Of a stretch of DNA of 64,000 nucleotides, positions 34,729-46,110 are shown one piece after another; the stretch's first letter is position 1; every line of letters begins with the position of its first letter. This DNA is from Psoroptes ovis. Taxonomy: Eukaryota > Arthropoda > Arachnida > Sarcoptiformes > Psoroptidae. A program made the translations under genes and the position numbers. The stretch lies in NCBI GenBank assembly GCA_002943765.1, contig PQWQ01000007.1:560501-624500 (forward strand), given 5' to 3'. Below the pieces are notes generated by a model that saw only the letters and a list, made by a program, of their open reading frames with translations, made no database searches and was not told the DNA's origin.

Positions 34729-37455
34729 TTTTGAGCTGTAAATTTTCGTTTGACAACAATTTTAATGAACCTAAAAAATGAACAAGGAAGAATGAATTTA
34801 AATTAATTTTCTAGAAAAACATTTTAAGTAAGGGTCATGATAATTTCTAAAACTAGGTTAATATTAAATTAAGGTTTAAAAGAAAGAAAAGTGATAAAAT
34901 CTGATAAAAGCTCTGTCTCTCTCTTGAACCAATGAAATATTGGTAAGAGTTGAAAAACATCTTAAAGTTAAAGCCCTTAAATGTTTTTTAGAGAATTTCA
35001 GTATTTAAATATGTGTCTGAATCTTGATTACCGGATTGAAAGGTTATAGAAAAAAAGGGGCAGAAAGGGTGATACTTGGAAATGATTTTATTCAGAAAAA
35101 ACTTACCGTTAAAATTATTCGAATTGATTCTGACTTGTACGATGATTTTTCAATACAAACAATGTGCACTTATGGTAGACAATGTTTAAATGATGACTGA
35201 CAATATTTAGCCAAAAATTAAAAAAAAAACCAATTGGTGAAACAATCAAATCATAAAAATTGAAATATCATAAAATGCACAATAATAATGAAAAATGTAA
35301 TAATAAAGTCTTGAAAAATAATTTTATAATTAAAGAATTGCACGTCAAAACAAAGTTAATAACAACGTGAATATTTTGAAATAAATGTCCTTGAATCAGA
35401 AGAAAATAATGATAATTATGACAATCTTTAAGAAGAATATTTCAATCAAAAAAATAGAAAAAGTAATAAACAAATTTTGAAAAATAATAATAAATATCAT
35501 TAGGAGAAATATTCGAATTTTAAATATTCTTTGTCTGTTCTTTGATTGATTGCAATCATAGAAATCACATGAATATGAAATTTTCGAAAGTGAATTGGTT
35601 GAAAATAAGAGTTTACGCTTTTATTTTTATATGTTTCAATCTTCTATTCTTATCTCGATGTCAGAATTCATGATAAGATTAGGCGAATTATATACTACCC
35701 TTTGACTTAAAGTTCTAAAGACATTCTATTCGATAATCAAAGCGATAATCGAAGAGATAGTCATATCTTAGAACACTAAAAGTGTAGAGATGATTGGTCA
35801 GTGATATACGATTATCTTATGGACCTTACTTTATCTAATTTGTGATTTCAATTTGTTGATTTGTTAAGATTACAATGACAAATCATCGAATTTGATCAAA
35901 TATCTACCAGATTTTCAATTTTAATCATTTCTACAATCAAAAACAATGTCTAAAGCAATTAAAATTGCAAAATCTTTTCAATATTAATTAATTAATTATT
36001 GAGAATTGATTCAAGTAAACAAACGAATTTTTTAAAGAAATTAATTGAGGAAAATTAATTGAAATTCGCTTACCTGTAGGTGCAATATTTGCCAAAGTTC
36101 TATTCGACCAAGAAATAATATTTCCAATAAGCAATATCAGAAAGAAATGAATCGAATAATTACCTAAGCATTCAGTGAAACACAATTTAAAATATTAATT
36201 AAGTCTTTTTTTCTCCTAAGTTAATTAAATAATTTTAATTCACTGAATTAATCAAGCAAAGAAATCAGATAAACGAAAAAAAAACAGAATAATTACGATT
36301 CCGTAAGCTTTAAAGCTGGGCAAAACATGTAGATGCATAATGGCAAAAAAGCCTTATCGTCTTAAAACGTTAGACTAGCCGAAGATCTTCGAAAAATCAT
36401 TATTATTAATTCAAATGATAATTCATTAAAAATCCTTGAAAAAATTGATGACAATTTATCGAACCAAAAGCAAAATAACTAGTATTGAAAGGTATAAGCT
36501 TAATCAATGGTTACGAAATGACAAATGCGAAAAATTAATGAAATTGAAAATTGAAGATCAAGACAATGATAGAATTAATGGTAAAATTGAAATTGTTCAA
36601 GAATCAAATTGCTCTAGAATCAAATTTATTCATTAAGATTTACCACCGAAATTATGATGAAAAATATTGTTCGATGTTTACAAAATTGATGATCAACAAA
36701 TTGGCTTCACCATCAGCGACTCTCGATGTCAACGAATGAATAGTGACAAGTCACAAATGAATTTTTCATGTTCAAAAATTCAATAAACGACCATTAAATT
36801 ATTCAATTGATCAAAATTATCTACAAATCATCCTGCATCATCATCATCATCGGCAAGGAAATGCATATCAATGATGACGTAATCATGATGATTTCGATTG
36901 AAAATCATTCTGATTATTTTTGAATTTTATTGAACCTTAAAATGATGACCGGTGTACACATTATCACGCAAGTAATTATCAGATCAATCTGACAATGTTT
37001 GCATCCGATTTTTATTTTTTGGCCACGATTTCCCGGGACATTTTCACCTCTTAATATTCAGTGTTTTATGGCAGATGAAATGAGCGTTATCCTCAATGAT
37101 TTCTGCCATTTCGATTGCTACAATTTTTCGATGCGATCTTCGATCAGCGTTATCTGTCGATCATTGCGAACATTCATAGCTATTGGATTCAACGTTCAAG
37201 TTCATTTAATCAAAATACGATGGCTTTGATTTTTTTTTCTTTACCAAAATTATCACAATTTAAAATAAATAAATGATATGAAAAATCTATTTTCATATTC
37301 AATTTTTCTTGAATTTATCTCCAAGGAAAATGAATTAATAAACAATGATAATCAATGGTAATCAATGGCTGTGATTTTCAAAGACATTTCGTGTACGAGT
37401 GTGAATGGTTTAAATTGGTTGAAATTGATTTAAAGAGGTCTTTTAATGAAGAAAA
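34729..37455. other. 2.7-kb intergenic region with probable SDR 5' UTR exons
   Basis: Holds a donor-like site on the minus strand at about 35103-35108 (ACG|GTAAGT) that may end an untranslated first exon of the SDR gene, and another at about 36069-36074 (CAG|GTAAGC). A GC-richer patch at 37000-37200 has no clear open frame. CATCATCATCATCATC lies near 36838. Other reading frames look random. Confidence 0.45.
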
Positions 37456-38691
37456 ATGATGCTGAAATCAATTTTATTTGTGATTATTTTAATATCATTA
37501 AACTATGGTCCAGTTGAATTAAGCAGCAATGATTACCATAGCCAAAGCTCGACTGATCTGTTATTAGTACAATTCATATTTAGACATGGTGATCGTGCAC
37601 CAATACGTCTGTATAATAATAATCCATATAAACGTACGGATTTCAAAGAAGGGCTAGGTGGTCTAACTAATCGTGGTAAACAACGTATGTATGATTTAGG
37701 TCGAAAATTACAAGAATATTATCATGAATATTTGAATTTGATGCCATTGAAAAATGTACATGCAAGAAGTTCATCACGTAAACGTTGTATGGAAAGTTGT
37801 GCATTACTATTGGCCGGTATGTTTCCACCACGTAATAATGATGAAATTTGGAATGATGATGATTTGATCGGATCGATTTGGCAACCGATCGCAATCGATA
37901 CCGTCGAATCTCACCGTGATTGGCTTCTATTTCCTGAAGCTGAATGTATCAAGGCATCAAATGAAGAAGCCGAAATAGATAAATTGCCTGAAGTAAAACA
38001 ATTCCTGGCTGAACATGAACAATTTATCAAACGACTTGAACATTATACTGGTACAAATTTTTCTCATTGGTTAGAAATTGGTTATCTTCATGATACGCTG
38101 ACCGTAGAAAAAGAATATTTTGGTCATAAATATTTGAAAGCCGATTGGATTGATCAAATGGGTAATGATACGATGGAAAAACTGGAAGAATTTCATCAAT
38201 TAGAATTCAGTATTTATGAAAAATCAGAAAAATATTTAAGATTAAGAATTGGACCATTAATCAAACAAGTGATTGATAATATGAATCAAACATTATTGGA
38301 ATATAAACAAAATTCAAATAAATTATTGAATGGAAATCATATTTATTTATACAGTACACATGATACATCAATGGGACATCTATTTTCGGCTATTGGAGCC
38401 GCTCAAATCGGACAACTATCATATGGAAGTGGATTGATAATTGAGCTACATTATAATCATTTAATGAATGAACCATATATCCGTTTATATCATTTGAACG
38501 GGACTGATCATTTTCGAATTAATCCGCTGGGAAATGATTTGAATAATACGAAATTTCAATATAATTGTAATTATAATTGTTCATTACGAACATTTATACA
38601 AAAATTATCTCCATTAATACCTGGCAACATTGTTGAAGAATGTTTAAATGATCAAAAAATTGGTGAAAAAAATAAAAATTGTAAAATTTGA
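37456..38691 (+). CDS. secreted or lysosomal histidine acid phosphatase
   Basis: Single exon, 411 residues, about the size of lysosomal and prostatic acid phosphatases. The signal peptide is about 1-22 (MMLKSILFVIILISLNYGPV). The phosphate-binding catalytic motif RHGDRAP is at 43-49 (His44 is the nucleophile) and the second catalytic pair His-Asp occurs in YSTHDTSMGH (His302). Cys residues and several N-x-S/T sites suit a secreted glycoprotein. No membrane helix follows the catalytic domain, so it is soluble: lysosomal lumen, gut or saliva are all possible. These enzymes hydrolyse phosphate monoesters at acid pH. The start uses the first of two adjacent ATGs. A mariner-like hairpin begins about 50 bp after its stop codon. 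Confidence 0.93.
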   Translation: MMLKSILFVIILISLNYGPVELSSNDYHSQSSTDLLLVQFIFRHGDRAPIRLYNNNPYKRTDFKEGLGGLTNRGKQRMYDLGRKLQEYYHEYLNLMPLKNVHARSSSRKRCMESCALLLAGMFPPRNNDEIWNDDDLIGSIWQPIAIDTVESHRDWLLFPEAECIKASNEEAEIDKLPEVKQFLAEHEQFIKRLEHYTGTNFSHWLEIGYLHDTLTVEKEYFGHKYLKADWIDQMGNDTMEKLEEFHQLEFSIYEKSEKYLRLRIGPLIKQVIDNMNQTLLEYKQNSNKLLNGNHIYLYSTHDTSMGHLFSAIGAAQIGQLSYGSGLIIELHYNHLMNEPYIRLYHLNGTDHFRINPLGNDLNNTKFQYNCNYNCSLRTFIQKLSPLIPGNIVEECLNDQKIGEKNKNCKI

Positions 38692-38740
38692 AAAAAAAAA
38701 ATTTGAAACCGTCATTTGTGGATTTTTGCTTATTTTTAAT

Positions 38741-38815
38741 GGCTTGTCCCATAAGTTTTTGCCGTTTTTTAATTTTTTTTCATTTGAAAAACGGCAAGAA
38801 CTTATAGGACAACCT
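38741..38815. mobile_element. short mariner-like inverted-repeat element, copy D
   Basis: About 75 bp fold-back. The left arm CTTGTCCCATAAGTTTTTGC and the right arm GCAAGAACTTATAGGACAAC are inverted repeats with few mismatches around an AT spacer. It is related to the MITEs at 19511, 19865 and 41621 by the TTGTCC core but is a different subfamily. It lies in the probable 3' UTR of the acid phosphatase gene. Confidence 0.65.
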
Positions 38816-38949
38816 GATATTTTTATTTTTCAAAGTTCTCAGCTGAGTTTTGATGTGTTTTTTTTAACAATTTTCTGATAATTATTCAAGTATTTTAATT
38901 AAAACTAATTTGAAATTAATTATTATTTTATCCAAGAAAATTAATAACG

Positions 38950-39613
38950 ATGGCTGATGAGCTTAAAACAACAATACCACAAGATCTTCGTCATCTTCGT
39001 GCTTGTTTACTTTGTTCACTTGTCAAGGTATTTATTTTGCTTTTTTTTTAATGATGAAAAAAATAAGGTCTTTGATAAATTAAAATTATTTTCAATGTTT
39101 TTTTAAATTTTATTTTATTTTCATTGGAAAATCTTTGGCCATGGTTATTTTTATATTAAAAATAAATTATTAAAAAAATATAATCATCAATAACAATTAT
39201 TTGAACAAACAAACTTTTAAAAATTTGAAAAAATTTAAAAAATTAAAAAATATCAAAAGTCATTTGAACAATTTGAAATGCATGGATGTGATAATTGTGA
39301 AGCATATTTGGGTATGAGAAACAATAGTGAAATGGTTTATGATTGTACATCGAATAATTTTGATGGAATTATTGCATTGATGAATCCTGAAGATTCATGG
39401 GTTGCTAAATGGCAAAAAATTAGTAATAATCATTTAAATTAAATTCGCTAGCATTTATAAGTAATAATAATTCGTTTTTTTTCGGTGACAGGTCGAAAAT
39501 GTGTAGGTATTTATGCGATAAGTGTATCGGGACGTTTACCACCTGGTATTGTTCGAGAATTAAAAAATCGTGGAATTGTATATCGATCACGTGATCGTTC
39601 ATCAAATGTTTGA
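38950..39613 (+). CDS. SUPT4H1: transcription elongation factor SPT4 (DSIF subunit)
   Basis: Three exons: 38950-39027, 39260-39422, 39492-39613; 120 residues (human 117). SPT4 pairs with SPT5 to form DSIF, which controls RNA polymerase II pausing and processivity. The four zinc-ligand cysteines are present: RACLLCSLVK in exon 1 and GCDNCEAYL in exon 2. Conserved SPT4 sequence follows: 'VYDCTSNNFDGIIALMNPED', SWVAKWQKI, then exon 3 'GIYAISVSGRLPPGIVREL' and the Arg-rich end. All junctions restore the family sequence. The gene converges with the nitroreductase-like gene, with 113 bp between stop codons. Confidence 0.97.
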
Positions 39614-39726
39614 TGAAATATGTGTATTTGAAAGTTTCATATTTGAAAGAAGCATCATTGTAAAATATTATTATTTTCTTTCATTTATCTAATAATAAAT
39701 CTATTTAATCCTTTAACAAAATTAAT

Positions 39727-40484
39727 TTATACATAAATTTTTTCCTTGAATACACCTTCACTAACAAATTTTTCAATCGGATTACGATCGGTAATTTTTT
39801 CATTACTAACTAGTCGTACACGATTACCAACAGCAATCATTGCTTCAATTTTATAATCATCATTATTCAGATTAATAGCACGTGCAACTTTTTCTCGATC
39901 ATAGCCAGACATTGGATGTACGACAAGACCACGTGCAGTACCTTCCAATGCCATCAACATCCACGATGCACCAGTATCAAATGTATGTGAATCAACAAAT
40001 TTTCTCTCTCCTTTATGTATTTGATATTTATTCGACAATACCACAATCAATGCGGCTGCATCACGTGCCCATTTTTGATTGCCAGGCGCTAATGCATCCA
40101 ACAATTTATTAAAATGTGGTGTATCACGCATTGCATATACATAACGCCAACTTTGTACATTATGAAATGATGGTGCCCAACGTGATGCTTCAAATAATGA
40201 CATCAGTGTTGATTTCGGTATCGGCAAACCGTTCATTTCACGTAATGAACGTCTTGCCAATATCATTGGATGTACTGGATATTGTACCTGTCTTCCTTTC
40301 ATTGCTGTCACATCATAATGATACACTCCAAATCGGCCATCTCTTAGAAACGAATGACCTATTTATTTTTACGAAGAATTTCATAAATTTAAATTGATTT
40401 TAAATAATGAAAAAATCACAAACCTTGTGATTGTACTTGTAAAATAATCACAAATAATGGAAGAATAATCATCGAACGAGACAT
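39727..40484 (-). CDS. secreted nitroreductase-family flavoprotein
   Basis: Two exons, 40484-40424 and 40358-39727 (65-bp intron), 230 residues. Exon 1 encodes a signal peptide (MSRSMIILPLFVIILQVQSQ). The rest is a nitroreductase fold: 'ARRSLREMNGLPIP' (FMN-phosphate Arg/Ser region, about residue 54), 'LFEASRWAPSFHNVQSWRYV', 'NQKWARDAAALIVVLSN', 'FDTGASWMLMALEGTARGL', 'MSGYDREKVARAINL', MIAVGN. Such enzymes bind FMN and reduce nitro compounds, quinones or halogenated tyrosines with NAD(P)H. The sequence resembles bacterial nitroreductases more than animal iodotyrosine deiodinase as far as I can judge by eye. Secretion is unusual for this fold and NAD(P)H supply outside the cell is unclear. 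Base composition and the intron match the neighbours, so it is a resident gene. Confidence 0.87.
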
Positions 40485-42220
40485 ATTTGATTGAATATTG
40501 ATTGATTGATTGATGAATAATAATTGATTTGAAGCGATTTGAATCGAAATTGAAATGAATATTGAATATTTATGCAATTAATACTGATTCGATTTGAAAT
40601 AAAAATAATTGAAATGAAATCGTCGATGATTATTGCATTAAAATTATTTTTTTAAATTTATTCTACACGACAAATTCAAAATATATGTTTAATCACCAAT
40701 TCCAAGAATTAATTTGAATCGAAATGAAATGAAATGACGATTGATACGTTGTTACACAATTATTGAATGAATGAATGAATGAATGAATGAATGATCACAA
40801 ATAACAAATTAAAAATTTTAAAAAATTCAAAAAACATTTAAAAACTAATCAAGATTATAACTGTTTGTATGTATGTATGTACATACATGCCATCAATGAT
40901 TGAATCTTAATGATTGAATTTTTAATGAAATGATATCGTACAGATGATGTGCATCTTTGAACATTTTGAAAAAATTAAATATTTGAATCAAATAAAAATT
41001 TGAAATTTGAAATGAAATTTGAAATTTTCCATTGTTAAATCCACCAACAACAAATCCACACCTCTTTAACAATGAAAAATCAAATTTGTTTGGAAGCTCC
41101 ACAGACACACATACACACACATATCAATGATTATTATTGATAATTGAAAAATGGTGAGTAAATTTCAAATTATCATTATATTTGAATGTAAGCATTTAAA
41201 TAAAACACACATTGAAACATACATTCAATGTAAAAATCATTCGAAAATATCAATGAAATATACAATGAATGGCAAACAAATAATGTTTTAAAAATGTGTT
41301 TTAAAAATAATTTTTTACTGAAACAGAATTCAACATGTATCAATTATAATAATGGTAATGGTGATGATCATGATGATCATCATAATTATCCATCGTATCG
41401 AACACATTCATATTCAAGCTATAATAATAACAAACTAATATATCCTTGAATATACGAAGATCATCATCACCATCATCATTATCGTTTGTCAAAAAATGTT
41501 TGTGTCATCATTTTTTTTCCACCATAATCGTATGTATGTTTGTAATTATGAAATTTTCAATTTTCACTTTATTTTTATTATCATGGCAAAAAATATAAAT
41601 GATTTTATAATATGAATATATTAGGTTGTCCGAAAAGTTCATTCCGATTAATCGGATAGAGTTGCTCGCGAAAATCGGCCAAAACTTTTCGGACAACCTA
41701 ATATATAAATAAATGACAATGAATGTAACAAACAAACGAACAAATTGTTTCAATACAAATCACAAATAATGATAATGATACTGTTATTAGTTTTCATATT
41801 ATTATTATTATTATCACCATTATGATTATATGAATCGTTTGTTTTGGTTCGATTGTTTATGCAATATTTGTATTCGATAATTGCTTAATAATAAATGTTC
41901 ATTGTTTCGTTGTTTCGTTGTTCTTAGTTGATCATCGTCGATTTCTTTTTAATTAATTCATTTAAATTTATTTTTTATTATCAATTGTTATTTTACAGGC
42001 TATATTTATGCTATGTGATTCATGCTTCAATTAAATTTTCAAATTTCAATTCGTTTTTCTGTGTGTTTGTTTAAATGTCACGTAATTTCAATTAATTTCA
42101 ATTGTTTCTGCGATGATATTCATCGATTGTTTATTGGTTTTATTCGTTTATTTGAATTTTTGTTTTTTGCCCATAATTCGCTGCAATTCAATGTCCAATA
42201 TTTTCAAAGAATTAATATTT
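40485..42220. other. 1.7-kb intergenic region with a MITE
   Basis: Contains GAATGAATGA-type repeats (about 40764-40792), GTATGTATGTATGTACATACATGC (a short palindrome near 40865) and MITE copy C. The first part should hold the nitroreductase promoter. No exon was recognised. Confidence 0.5.
41621..41701 (+). mobile_element. mariner-derived MITE, copy C
   Basis: An 81-bp element starting TTAGGTTGTCCGAAAAGTTC and ending with the exact inverted form CTTTTCGGACAACCTAA, flanked by TA. Its inverted termini are the least diverged of the copies, suggesting the most recent insertion. The interior 'ATTAATCGGATAGAGTTGCT' matches copies A and B. Confidence 0.85.
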
Positions 42221-44589
42221 CTAAGCATAAAAACCCCAGAAAAAAGCCCCAATCATAACGACAATGATTGCTGCAATATTTATCAATTGGGCATATTGTT
42301 CATCATTATCTTTGGCATTTTGGGCATGTAATTTTGCTTCCATTTCCTTTTGTATTTGTATTTGTTGATCATCATTATTTGTATTTGTTGTAATATTAAA
42401 TTCATTAGAATTTTTATCATTATTTATTTCTTCACTAAAACGTGTTGAATATGTCAGCCTGTGTAACTAATCATATGAATACAAATGATTAATGAATGAT
42501 TAATTATGCATTTTTTAATGTAAATAAATGAATGAATAATTATTACGATTGAATCATAATCGACTTACTTGATTGATATCAGTTTTTTTCGTCATCAAAC
42601 TAATTATGACGGCTATGATAATTGAAAATGTAAATGAAAATATACCGAAATGTAAATAATGTATTTTCGATATGATTAATGGACGTTTATCTTGTTCCAT
42701 TGAACCACATATTGGTGATGGAAAACTAAAATCTAATATCAAACGTATCAGACCAATTATTAGCCCAATTACTAATGACCAAAATGCACCATGTTCATTG
42801 ATCCGTGGCCAAAATATTGCCAATATAAATATGGCACATAATGGTGGTGCTAAATATGATGTAACACTTTGTATATATGGAAATAATTGACTATTATGTG
42901 ATTGTTCTAATATTGGAACCCAAATAACACTAATAATAACCAATATGGCTACAAAACATTTGCCAACAATTATTTGTTCAATTTCATTCGCTTTCGAACG
43001 GAATCGTAAATAAATATCAATTATAAATATTGTTGATGCACTATTAAATATGGATGTCAAGGAACTCATCAATGCAGCTACAATCACACTGAACATTAAT
43101 CCAATTGCACCTGTTCAATTTAAAAATAAAATATCGAAATATATAAAATAATCATTATAATGGCCAAATAAAAAACAATTAACCTTTTGGTAATAATTTC
43201 ACTATTAAATATGGATAAGCAAAATTTGTACATCCCGAACGACTATTGCAAACTTTATGACAATAATCTGGATTTGAACAGCCTATTTGATCTTTTGAAT
43301 TTTTTAAAAACATGAATCAAAGTCATTAATTATTTTTTAATGGCAATTATCAATTGCGAAGAACTTACTTGGCCATAAAACACGTGCTGCCATCCCAGGC
43401 AATACAATCAAAAACATTGGTGTAATTTTTAGCAAAGATGCCATTGTACATCCTGCTTTGACATGGGAAAAATTTTTCGCTGATAATGCACGTTGAACAA
43501 TTACTTGATCAGTGCAAAAATACCATATACTTGATATCAATATGCTGACAAGTCCTGGCCATGGTATTTCAGTGTCGGTTGCTGATCGAAATAAATTTTT
43601 ATAATATGGTGTAATTTTACTACAGGATATGCATGTTTCATTGACCACTGATGATGCATTACAACCATTTTCAAATGATTGATATTCAATACGATTCGGT
43701 AGGCCATCGATAGCGAAATCATCGACTAACTTATTATAACCACCGACACTTGTTATTGATTTGTATGATAAATAAATTGATCCGAATAACATTAATGCTG
43801 TTTGTATTGAATCAGTCCAAATGACGGCTGTAAGGCCACCAATAATGGTGAATAATGCCGATATGACAATCAATATTATACAACCAATGAAAATATTTTG
43901 AATATTTAATAAAATACGAATAAATATTGCACCAGCATATAAACTAGCCGAAATTTTCGTGAAAATGTATAATATCAGTGTCAAAACCGATAGATAAACA
44001 CGTATTCGTTGACCACCGAAACGTTTTTGAAGATATTCCGGTACCGTACTGATATTGCTGGCTAAATATACAGGCATAAAAAACCAACCAAGTATCAGTA
44101 TTGAATACAATCCCATATATTCAAATGCAGCAATACCGATACCGGTGCTGGCACCAGATCCAGCTAAACCAATAAAATGTTCTGATCCAATATTACTGGA
44201 AAATATTGATGCACCGACCTTGAATGATTGGAAAATTTTTTATCCTTTGAAAACCTATCAAAAACTCAAAACAAGCAATCACATACCAAAATCCAATGCA
44301 TCCGTTTTCCGGCCAAAAAATAATCATTCACCGTTTTTTGATTGCTTGTTCTTGAGGACTAAATCATGGTCAAATTGAATCAAATCGATCAAAAATCATT
44401 GAATCAAAAACTTACCCAAATACCGACAGCCAAAATCAATACGAAATATACGCCAATAGCCACATAATCGGCCCAATGAATCGATACAATCAAGTCCGTA
44501 TCATCATCATCATTATTATTATCAACATTTGATGAATAACAATGAATCGATGGAATAAGAGATGATAATAACAATAGAATTATGAACAT
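42221..44589 (-). CDS. SLC5-family sodium/solute cotransporter (SGLT-like)
   Basis: Six exons: 44589-44416, 44358-44287, 44218-43369, 43291-43184, 43110-42569, 42466-42221; 663 residues, matching SGLTs (about 660). A signal-like N-terminus with an Asp/Asn-rich stretch precedes helix 1. Conserved pieces: 'VNDYFLAGKRMHWILVGASI', 'FSSNIGSEHFIGLAGSGAST', 'YLQKRFGGQRIRVYLSVLTL', 'GGLTAVIWTDSIQTALML', 'WYFCTDQVIVQRALSAKN', 'GMAARVLWPNQIGCSNPDYC', 'VKLLPKGAIGLMFSVIVAAL', 'SVTSYLAPPLCAIFILAIFW'. Exon 6 encodes a hydrophilic loop and the last helix ending FFWGFYA. It couples Na+ entry to uptake of a sugar, inositol or related solute; the substrate cannot be assigned. All splice phases agree. The last exon's acceptor was chosen because it alone keeps the frame (LHRLTYSTRF). 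Confidence 0.94.
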
Positions 44590-45063
44590 TTAAATATTTT
44601 TAAAATTTCGAAATTTCGAACGCGGAAAAAAAATTGAGAAATAATTTAAATAATTACGACGTGCGATCAAATCAGGAATCAAATTTAAATTAATTGAAGC
44701 ATTTTTCAAAGAGGTAAAATCCTTAAAATTAATTGGTTTTATCACCTTAATTATCTTATTGAATGGCACAGGTAAATCCTCAAAAAAATACATCATATGA
44801 TATCATACATTATTTTTATTAAATTGAAAAGTGATTAAAAATTTTAATTAAATGATTATCATCATAATTAATTAATTATGATAAATCAAAGATCATTAAA
44901 ACTACTCAAATGAATGAATGAATTCAACGATGATAATTAATTTCAAGATAAAGAAATATTGAAAAAATTGGAAGAGTATCAAAAAGGCCAATGTGTATTG
45001 ATATCGATTGAAATTTTTCAAATTTTTGTCCAAAAAAAGTGGAAAATTATTTTATTGATCACT
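44590..45063. other. spacer between SLC5 start and SDR copy 2
   Basis: 474 bp, AT-rich. It holds the SLC5 promoter region and the 3' flank of SDR copy 2 and shows no recognised gene. Confidence 0.5.
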
Positions 45064-46110
45064 TTATTTATTCTTATTGGCCATATTTGCTAAATTATTA
45101 TTTATTTCATTGTCCAACAATTTTTGTTTTTCATCATCATTGTTTGTTTTTGATGATGATGGCGGTGGTGGTAATGATCTTCCATGAAAATTGGTCATAA
45201 ATTCAAAACCGCCAACAAAATCATAAACTTTTGCTGCACATTTTAATGGTATTATTCCTTGTAGACTTAATAACCAATCTAAATATGTTGGCATAACCAA
45301 TCGAGGTGTTTCCGTTAATACTGCTTCCATTATTTGATCTACGACATAATTTGGTGTTAGAAATTCGAATATACCTGGATGAGCACCGGCAAACATTCCG
45401 GTTGTAATAAAATATGGCTGTACAAGTGTTGTTTTGATGACATCATTAAGATTAGCTTTAACCAATTCCATACGTAAAGCTTCGTCCATTCCAATATTAG
45501 CATATTTGGAGGCACAATAATCACTAAGACCAACTACACCAAGACGACCTGCTACAGATGCGATGGTGACAATATGTCCATTTTTTCGTTTGATCATATC
45601 TGGTAAAAATGCTTTGATCGTATAGAAATGTGCCATACTATTCACGCGAAACGTCAACTCAATTTTTTCATCAGGAATATCCAACAAGTTTTGACCAGAA
45701 ACGACGCCAGCATTATTAATCAAAATATCGACTGGACCCAAATTTTGTTTGACTTGTTCGGCGACTGCATAAATCGATTTGGAATCGCAAAGATCAACTT
45801 TGAACAAATGTAAGTTTTTTGTGTTTAATTTTTCAGTTTCAGCCATTTTCTTGGTTGTTTCCATTCCACTTTCGCTGACATCCCAAATGATAACATTAGC
45901 ACCAAGTTTAAGAAATCTTAATGATAATAATTGACCAATACCGCTGCCACCACCAGTAATCAAAACATTTTGTTTTTCAACATTTTTATGTTTCATCATT
46001 GAGAATGGTATAAACATTTTGACAATTGATTCGAGTAAATAATAAATAATCAATAATGCACTAATCACACGATTACTTGTTTCACGTGTTGATAGCTGTT
46101 TTAGAACCAT
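45064..46110 (-). CDS. membrane-anchored short-chain dehydrogenase (retinol dehydrogenase type), copy 2
   Basis: Single coding exon, 348 residues, a near-identical paralogue of the gene at 33682-34728 and on the same strand 11.4 kb away. It keeps the N-terminal membrane helix, TGGGSGIG, NNAG, catalytic Ser and YCASK. Differences cluster at the ends: two extra Ser in the Pro/Ser-rich segment, a changed C-terminal tail (LANMANKNK), LLSLQGIIP in place of LLSLHAIIP, and scattered silent changes. It probably oxidises or reduces the same kind of lipophilic alcohol as copy 1. An acceptor-like TATAATTAG near 46153-46161 suggests a matching 5' UTR intron. Confidence 0.93.
   Translation of the reverse strand: MVLKQLSTRETSNRVISALLIIYYLLESIVKMFIPFSMMKHKNVEKQNVLITGGGSGIGQLLSLRFLKLGANVIIWDVSESGMETTKKMAETEKLNTKNLHLFKVDLCDSKSIYAVAEQVKQNLGPVDILINNAGVVSGQNLLDIPDEKIELTFRVNSMAHFYTIKAFLPDMIKRKNGHIVTIASVAGRLGVVGLSDYCASKYANIGMDEALRMELVKANLNDVIKTTLVQPYFITTGMFAGAHPGIFEFLTPNYVVDQIMEAVLTETPRLVMPTYLDWLLSLQGIIPLKCAAKVYDFVGGFEFMTNFHGRSLPPPPSSSKTNNDDEKQKLLDNEINNNLANMANKNK

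Noticed and set aside
36436..36636. 66-codon plus-strand Lys-rich frame
   Set aside because: Starts at a non-ATG codon, lies in SDR upstream DNA, and shows no domain or partner exon.
40116..40397. plus-strand frame opposite the nitroreductase gene
   Set aside because: It is the antisense shadow of a well-supported coding exon.
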